Assembly: GCF_019649055.1 (NCBI RefSeq)
Contig: NW_026570233.1
Location: forward strand, 744,001-808,000
DNA: 64,000 nucleotides
Reading direction: 5' to 3'
DNA from: Paramacrobiotus metropolitanus
Taxonomy: Eukaryota > Tardigrada > Eutardigrada > Parachela > Macrobiotidae
Part shown: positions 57,435 to 64,000 of the stretch, one piece after another
How positions within the stretch are numbered: position 1 is the stretch's first letter
Layout of the letters: each line of letters opens with the position of its first letter
The notes under the pieces: generated by a model
The model's input: only the letters and a program-made list of their open reading frames with translations
What the model was told of the DNA's origin: nothing
Databases searched by the model: none
Program-made: the position numbers and the translations under genes

Positions 57435-60003
57435 TTATCGGTAATTCCCGTTTAATGCCAGTTGCAGGGTGGAAATCGTGTCTTCCAACTCGGCAAACCT
57501 TTCGCGACCGACGACGGCTGCAGCGAAATCTGGTCCCAGCACGTGAATGTACAGATCTTCTGCTTCCTTGCAGTAACTCCGCGCAACGGGACACATCGCG
57601 GTCACCAGTGGTTGAAGCCGTTTTCTTTGGGCCAGCGGTGTTCTCAGCACCATCTTTCTTACAGCTTCCAGCGCCCTGATTCCGATCGCGGCAATTTTGG
57701 AACCGAAAGCGATGTCGTACTTGGGATGGATGTTCCTAAAATGAAAACAACACGGTCACACTGATGTCTGTAAGCCTTGCAGCCGGTGACCTTAGACAGT
57801 TGACCATCTCCTGCGCCAGCTTCCAGCCCTCTTCACAACGACCCTCCTCAAAGAAGTCCAAATAGCGGTTGTACGAGTAGATGTAACGAATATGGGCATC
57901 CGGATGGAGGAAGGTTTCCGCTTTCACGTCCTTGAAATACTCCACATTTTGCAGCACCTGCTGCCGTTCATCAACACGGTTCCGCCACAGCGTATCGCAT
58001 TTCTCCGTGAATCGCATCAACTTAACCAGCTGGTCAGTGTTGATCGCACCGCACTGCGGACACGGCGCCAGTGCACGGCGGTCGCTGGGAATGGGTTCCC
58101 GGCATTCTGGCGTCATACATTTCAGCGGATTGGTCTCCGCATCCTGGAACCATACACAGCAACGTCAAGCAGCGAACCGCAGTCACTACGTCTATTCATT
58201 TTACATAATAGACAAATGAAAACATCTGCTTCTTACACTAAATGAAGCCAAGATATAAGTTAATCATGTAATGTATGGAAGTACGTAGGTATGTTTGCGA
58301 TCTATCTGTGAACCAAGCATTAATGAAAAGCGTGAGGAATTTCTTTTTTCAAAATGACTAGATTCTTTAATACAGTAAAACAAATGCACACCATGACGAT
58401 GCGTCGGCGTTATGTCACTTACAAATTCTTTGGTACATTTTCGACACGTGCACGGGCGCCTATACGTCAGCTTAAACACATCGCGACGTTCAAGCAGTGG
58501 ACGCGAAAACGGATCCCGCATCAGCCGATTGTGGCGAAGCTATATAAAAAAATCGGGCACTGCCACTTATCATTCCTGAGTGCCACAAAAGTAAATTACA
58601 TTATTAGAACACCGGAAAAGCTTGCAATAACACTGTTTATTGTTCGTGGCAACGGTGCTGCTGTTGTCTTTTACTGCTATGGACAGCAAATAAGGCGAAA
58701 CTTTAAATTTATGACACAACGAAAAATTAGCATCCGCCTTAGAAACTGTATTATGCCAGAGAAGAGTTATTACCTAAAAATTGGTTTTATACATTAATTA
58801 CTGATGTATTTGGAGAGTAAACGTTTCAGTAATTTACCACTCACATCGTGAAGTCCGGTGTAGTTGGGAATATCCTGTGTCGCGACAATAATCATGCGGC
58901 GGCCACTGAAGTTGATCGTGGCATTGACATCCCAGCACACCGGCGTCATGGCCTCGACCGGCGCTTCTGGATAGATGGCCAGTACAAACGGAAAGTGGTT
59001 TTCCGGGATGTCATAAACCGACACAGCGTTGTAGCCACCTGTCTGATGATAGGTCCAGTATTCGGATAGAGAGATGCCGAGAGCGGTCGCCGACTCGGCC
59101 AGTGACTCCTGCCTGCAACATTCCACACAAAACGTCACACATATACACTTAGTCAAAATTAATCAGTTCAAACCGGAAAACTGACTGATATCAGTTATTA
59201 TACTTGCGTCACAAAGAGTTGGCTTACGTGGGCTCCGCACCGTCGTTAGAGGAAGGATTCGCAGGAAGTAAGCCGAAAATCTCGGCAGCTGACAACGTCC
59301 CCTGATCCCCAAGATCCATCGTCACGTTCAGCTACGAAACACCCACGGTTGCAACAAGTATTGCAATTATTTTACGTAATGACAAAAGCCTTCGACAGAA
59401 AGCTGGCTGAATAGTTAATGTACGAAATACAATTATGCTGAGCACTTTACCTTGATTTTGTTAGCTATCTTGGCGACCAGATCAAACGTCCTTGCGCCAA
59501 AATACTCCACGGACCCGGCACTCAGACTGATCAATGCCATGTTGCTACCGACCTTTTTCAGCATAGCACACTCCAGTTTGTGCTCTTTCTTCCAGTCGGA
59601 CACCTACAAAGCATCCCGTGCTGACCACTGAACTAACTTCGAGCTTTTCGTATCCCTGCCTTTACACTGAGGAAAGCATTGACTTCCGTGCTATTTCCAT
59701 ACTGTACGAAGAAGTAAGTACGTTACGGTGTCAAATAGCAGATTGTGTTCCTCCTTGTACTGACCATGGTTAGCTTACCTGACACGCTTTACTGCAGTAG
59801 CGATGCAGTTGACAACCCGAGCATGTCCGCAGTCCCTGCTTCTCCTGGAAACAGTTCGCACAGTGGTCTTTGTACGCGGCGCTGTTAAAAGCCCACACCC
59901 ATGGCTCACAGGTCAGAATAACGTCGCCTGCAGAGAACGACCGACCAACGGCAGCTTGCTCCGGCCCGGCGACTGGTTCGCAACTACTATCCCTGAATTC
60001 CAT
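57435..60003 (-). CDS. SMYD-like MYND/SET protein, gene E
   Basis: Exons 59779-60003, 59451-59603, 59228-59331, 58845-59112, 58423-58539, 57791-58143 and 57435-57735 give 506 aa in frame. The start ATG at 60003 (MEFRDSSCEP) aligns with that of gene D; the frame upstream opens only from a TTG. MYND ligands are complete (CANC, CSGC, YCSKACQ, HKLEC). The SET core reads AIYPEAPVEAMTPVCWDVN, again without NHSC. The post-SET motif is CTCRKC. The donor of the last intron is AAG/GTCACC, a GT site but a poor match to the consensus; its position is fixed by the paralogs. It groups with B and D although it lies on the opposite strand, in tail-to-tail order with D, so it probably arose by an inverted duplication. 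It is predicted to be non-catalytic. Confidence 0.88.
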
Positions 60004-62112
60004 TTTAGATATGTCCAGAATTACGCACTGAACGATTTCCTGAGAATGATCAACTTGGAAGGGAGCTTCAAATACGGGACTCAACAACTGAATCACTTAA
60101 TGCGGCAAAAGGTAAGCTAGAAAAAAACTTAATGCCGATAAAATGGCGATCTGCTGTCCGCAGGTCTTCGTGATCCAACGTGAATCGACAAGAACCGATC
60201 CGAACGGGTGAAGCACATCTGCGTACCGGCAGTTATACCGAAATGGACTGAGTACATGCTGCAGGCCAATCAGGCGAGACCGATGACAAAAGCGGTGAGT
60301 CAGTACCGTAAAAGACAGTAGGCATGTGCACTGAGTCGACCGAGCCAGTACACTACGTATCTGTACGAGTGCGCAGTGTGTACTACGCGCTAACCCCCGC
60401 GGGATTTTAACCAGGGATCTCATCAGCACGGCATCCGGTTAACCTTTAAATCCTGCTTTTATGGTAAATGCGGCCGAAGAACGTGGATCTGTGCTGTGGA
60501 GCCTTGACTACACTGCGTTGGATCGTTTCATTTCATTGTTCATGTCGTTGGGGTATCGTGGAACGAACGTGGATCAGGCTCGGAGACGGATGGAAGCGCG
60601 GATGTTTGCGGTCGGATTTTGTACGCGAAGCAATCTGGGGCTTGAACGCTGCGGTTGGTAACCAGAAGCTCTGTGCACCTGTGGAGCTGCTTGTTTCTGT
60701 AGTTTTTCATTGTAGGTTCGCGAATGTCGTAAAATCATCTTAATCGTCAGTTGTTTTTATGTTGGTTTCACAACAACCGGAAAAAACTGAAATAAAAGTT
60801 TCACCCCCGCGGCGTAGGTGCGTACCTGGCGGCGTATGCCGGGGGCAGATGCCAGAATAGTGTTCTGGCATGAAAACAACCGCCAAGGTCTGTCACCTGA
60901 TTACCGGGCATTGTGTGAATTTTATTGAAGATCGTCCAAAGGAGAACGGGAAAAGCTGCTGTACTCGTACTCGAATCACATCAGCAAATTCTTAAAATTT
61001 CAGCCTTCCTTAAAAATCTGTTCCAGTAGTGAAGTTCAGTGTAGTAAGCGTGAACTGGCACCGGGTAGATATTAAACCGCAGCTGGGTTTTCCTTATTAA
61101 TTGACCTTTATAACAAACATTTCTGAATATTCAGCAAACAGTTCTGGGTATTGCACTGTATAAGCATTTCTGTATATTTTTTACTGACTGTACAAGGAAG
61201 CAAGTTTTGCAGCTAGCAGGCAATTAGTTTTGCTTGTAGACTGCAGTTATGGTATGGTTGTTCAATTGTTGTGTGCAATAATTGTATACATGACGTAGTA
61301 ATCTACATCAAAGATGGCAAGATATATGTATCATCAATAATCAATGGTCATCGCACCTTGACAGCAACAATATCCGCTCACCCCCTTTAAGAGCATAAAA
61401 GCCAACTGATTTGTCCGCAACACACACCAATCAATTTCCCATAACGCTTTTCCCGGCGACTGGTTTCCTTGTATCCAGTCAGCAGAGTTCGTTTCGATTG
61501 TTTCATATCCCGGCAAAATGGCAATTAGACAAATGCAGTGACAGTTATACTCCGCACGCCATCCCATTCATTTGAACGGGGTCATCCGCGTCATCGACAA
61601 ATCGGTAGATTAGCGTTCAATGCGCAGGACGGACCGATATACCACCGTACACAGCCGCATCTAGCGTCGTAATTGGCCGTTAAGCGTCCCTCCGTCGGAT
61701 GCGCATCTGCACGGCTTCCCACATCACTTAACACGGCCGTAATTGTCGCTGTAAAAATACCCTCCTCTCGCCAGTTGGGAAACGTGCAAATGTTGTGATT
61801 CCCTCACCTGTCAGGGGATGAGTTAGTGCTTCCGCTCGTAACGGTTTAATCAGTCGTCCGCTGTGCGTTTTACTTAATCCGATTCATCATCACGTTGTCC
61901 TCATCCGCAGCTGCCTGTCAGTGCTGTAGTCCCGGTTTTCCTCACCCGTTTATTTCCGTCTTATAAGCACTTTGCACTGGTGTCTGTCAACTTTCCGGCA
62001 AAAAAGTATTGATTGACTGCTTTCGCTCGTTTTACGCTTTTACATTATTCGAATCCGGTTAGAATATTTTTGGTCCGTTGTGTATTCTCGCATAAGAAGA
62101 AAACAAATAACG
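60004..62112. other. Intergenic, possible tRNA-like remnant
   Basis: About 2.1 kb between the divergent gene E and the aminergic-type receptor. Near 60371-60455 the minus strand has a B-box-like GGTTAAAATCC with a tRNA-like surround. No gene is supported. Confidence 0.4.
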
Positions 62113-63840
62113 ATGTCGAACGCGACAAACGCGACAGATTGGGCGGTCAGTATCCCCATCGGTGGCCTGGTCCTACTGGACACTACGGTCTCCATTTTCT
62201 GGTCATTCGTCGCCAATCTCATCATCCTGGGCGCCGTCTTCATTGACCCGCATCTCCAGCGCCACAGCAATTTCTACGGGGTCTCCTTAGCCGTTTCCGA
62301 CGTCCTCGGGACCGCCAATCTGGGTTTCGGCTGCTACGACATCCTGTACAACCGTTGGGTGATCCAAAGTCCCGGATTGTGTAAATTCTGGGTGCTGATA
62401 GATTATACGATGAGTCTGACCGGGAGTCTGTCCATCTGTTTAATCAGTTATGACCGGTATAAGATGGTGTTCCATCCGCGATTATATGCGTTCGAGGAGT
62501 CCAGTAATCGTGCCGTGCTACGGATCCTGTTTGTCTGGCTGGTGTCGTTCGCCTTTTATATCCCGGTATGTCTGTTCTGGGACTACTTTGTGGGCTATTC
62601 GGTCATTGCTGCGGATGATTGTGATCCCGAGTTCCGGGATGTGTTGTGGATGACGATTGTGTTGTCGGTGGTGGAGTTCTTCCTCCCGTTCTTCTTAATT
62701 GTGTACTTCAATGTCCGACTGATTTTTGCGGTCAACAGACGAGCGAAGAGGTTAGTGCGCAGTTGTAATATCTTCACGTTGTTCTAGCATAGGTTCTACA
62801 CTCTAACCAAGCTAAGATTTACCTGCAAAACCGGCTTATAATAATTTGCTGGTAATTACACTTTATAGCTACTGTACTTAACGCACATTTAATTTGCAGC
62901 TACGATAGTTGCGTAACTTTTGGTTTTTTACCGAAGATTTATAGATAATTTTTTGCATTTGGAAATTTTATTAGCTCTTTCATATAATTTTTCCGGAACT
63001 CGTTTATATAAAATAAAACTAGCCACTAAAATCTGAATTTCTGCAAAATTTTCTTTGTTTGTTACATATGTAGTTCAAAATAATATGGTAGACATTTTAA
63101 GGACGCATGGCATTGCGTAGTGCTATTTGTTCACGCCGTGTTCATTACTTATTCATGTTGTTGAGGTTTCTGACGCTGTTCTAGTCATCTTGTAGCCCGC
63201 GGTATTTAATTATTTATACAGCTGACGCGCTTCCTATAGGAATATCGGGAACGCTTTCATGTGCATCAGCTACATATATTGAACTAATCAAGAACCTACT
63301 TTAATTTATCGCAAAACTGATCGTCTTGATGTTCAGAAAACTAATACCAAAAAATTTATTTTCGGTTTTTTTATCTTTTCTTCTGTTGCTGTTTATAGAC
63401 TGGTGGAGGTCAAAAAGAAACTGGGTGAAGGCCCCCTCTCCAGCCTGAATTTCCCCGTGCACTCCACCGACCACGAAGCCCGCGAGGAAGAAGCGTTCGA
63501 GCGGAACCGGCTGAATACGGAGGCACGGGAGATTGCCAGCGCCAAGGGGACCACCAAGAGCGTCCTCATTCTGGTGGGTGTGTTCGCCGGCTTATGGCTG
63601 CCGTGGGAGTTTATCGGGAATTTTGTCATCCCTATCTGCGACGACTGTGTCCCGCTGCAGCTATACCAGTTCGCCTTCTGGCTGCAGTATCACACGTACG
63701 TGGTCAATGCCATCGTCTTCGGCTTAACCGTGGAACGGTTCCGGGATTACTTCCGGAAAGTCTACCGGATGATTGTGCCCAAGAAGGATAAACGGGTGCG
63801 CTTTCATCTATCGACCATTTCCGTCTCCCCCGAAGGCTAA
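62113..63840 (+). CDS. Aminergic-type G protein-coupled receptor
   Basis: Exons 62113-62750 and 63399-63840 join at AAG-AG/A to give 359 aa; the intron is 648 bp. The ATG at 62113 starts MSNATNATDW, with two N-glycosylation sites. TM2 has SLAVSD (D63). C90 and C170 can form the TM3-loop 2 disulphide. TM3 has FWVLIDYTMS with D97 at the position that binds amines, then ISYDRYKMV with a canonical DRY at 114-116. The pattern is closest by eye to histamine H3/H4 or muscarinic receptors, but the ligand is not proven. TM6 reads GLWLPWEF, with Leu in place of the Cys of CWxP, and TM7 reads VNAIVFG in place of NPxxY. The third loop is charged (KKKLGEG, then EAREEEAFERNRL). It is more conventional than the two minus-strand orphan receptors in this window. 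Confidence 0.9.
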
Positions 63841-64000
63841 TTTGTGTGTACTAATTTTACTAGTCAAAAATATATTTTTGTAATCTGAAATTACTGTTTC
63901 GTACCCGGAAATCTCATGACCTTGTGATATATGTTTTTACCTGGATTGTTTAGCGGCGCTGTACATGTTCAAGTACCCCACTTTATAAAGTGTTTAGTCG

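Overview
This is a stretch of animal nuclear genome. Its genes are split by short GT-AG introns (mostly 50-100 bp), lie on both strands, and include rhodopsin-type GPCRs, a BTB-BACK-PHR protein, a secreted CAP protein, ankyrin repeats and MYND/SET proteins. No gene identifies the species. The compact introns and lineage-type expansions of divergent GPCRs and SMYD-like genes suggest a small ecdysozoan such as a tardigrade; that is inference. I rebuilt exon models by hand from splice signals, reading-frame continuity and comparison between paralogs in the window. All models given as intact genes sum to whole codons.

Layout. 0-6.4 kb, minus strand: a frameshifted GPCR pseudogene, an intron-containing BTB pseudogene, and an intact GPCR that is the parent-type paralog of the first. 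7.4-9.8 kb: a protein kinase-kelch fusion with a myristoylation-type N-terminus. 11.4-12.8 kb: a two-exon GPCR. 14.9-16.2 kb: a six-exon secreted CAP/CRISP-like protein. 16.3-23.6 kb: no supported gene, but two minisatellites and a two-copy diverged repeat. 23.7-25.8 kb: an intact ten-exon BTBD-type gene, the functional paralog of the pseudogene at 2.3-4.4 kb. 26.4-28.3 kb: an ankyrin protein with one repeat per exon. 62.1-63.8 kb: an aminergic-type GPCR.

29.3-60.0 kb holds the main feature: five paralogous SMYD-like genes (A-E) in alternating orientation (- + - + -), with the same exon architecture. All five keep the MYND zinc ligands and the post-SET cysteines. All five have lost the SET core NHSC motif, so they look like a family of non-catalytic SMYD proteins. 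A and C resemble each other, as do B, D and E, which suggests duplication of a head-to-head pair. Gene C has a damaged splice acceptor.

Intron 5 of gene B has grown from about 0.3 kb to 13 kb by accumulating mobile DNA: a Tc1/mariner-type MITE, then a foldback-like element whose inverted arms are 16-bp tandem repeats, with a young Ty3/gypsy LTR retrotransposon (LTRs differ at 2 of 294 bp, CTCT target duplication) inside it. The exons of B remain in frame on both sides. The retrotransposon carries, between pol and its 3' LTR, an unusual non-env region that includes an apparent winged-helix (linker-histone-like) ORF.
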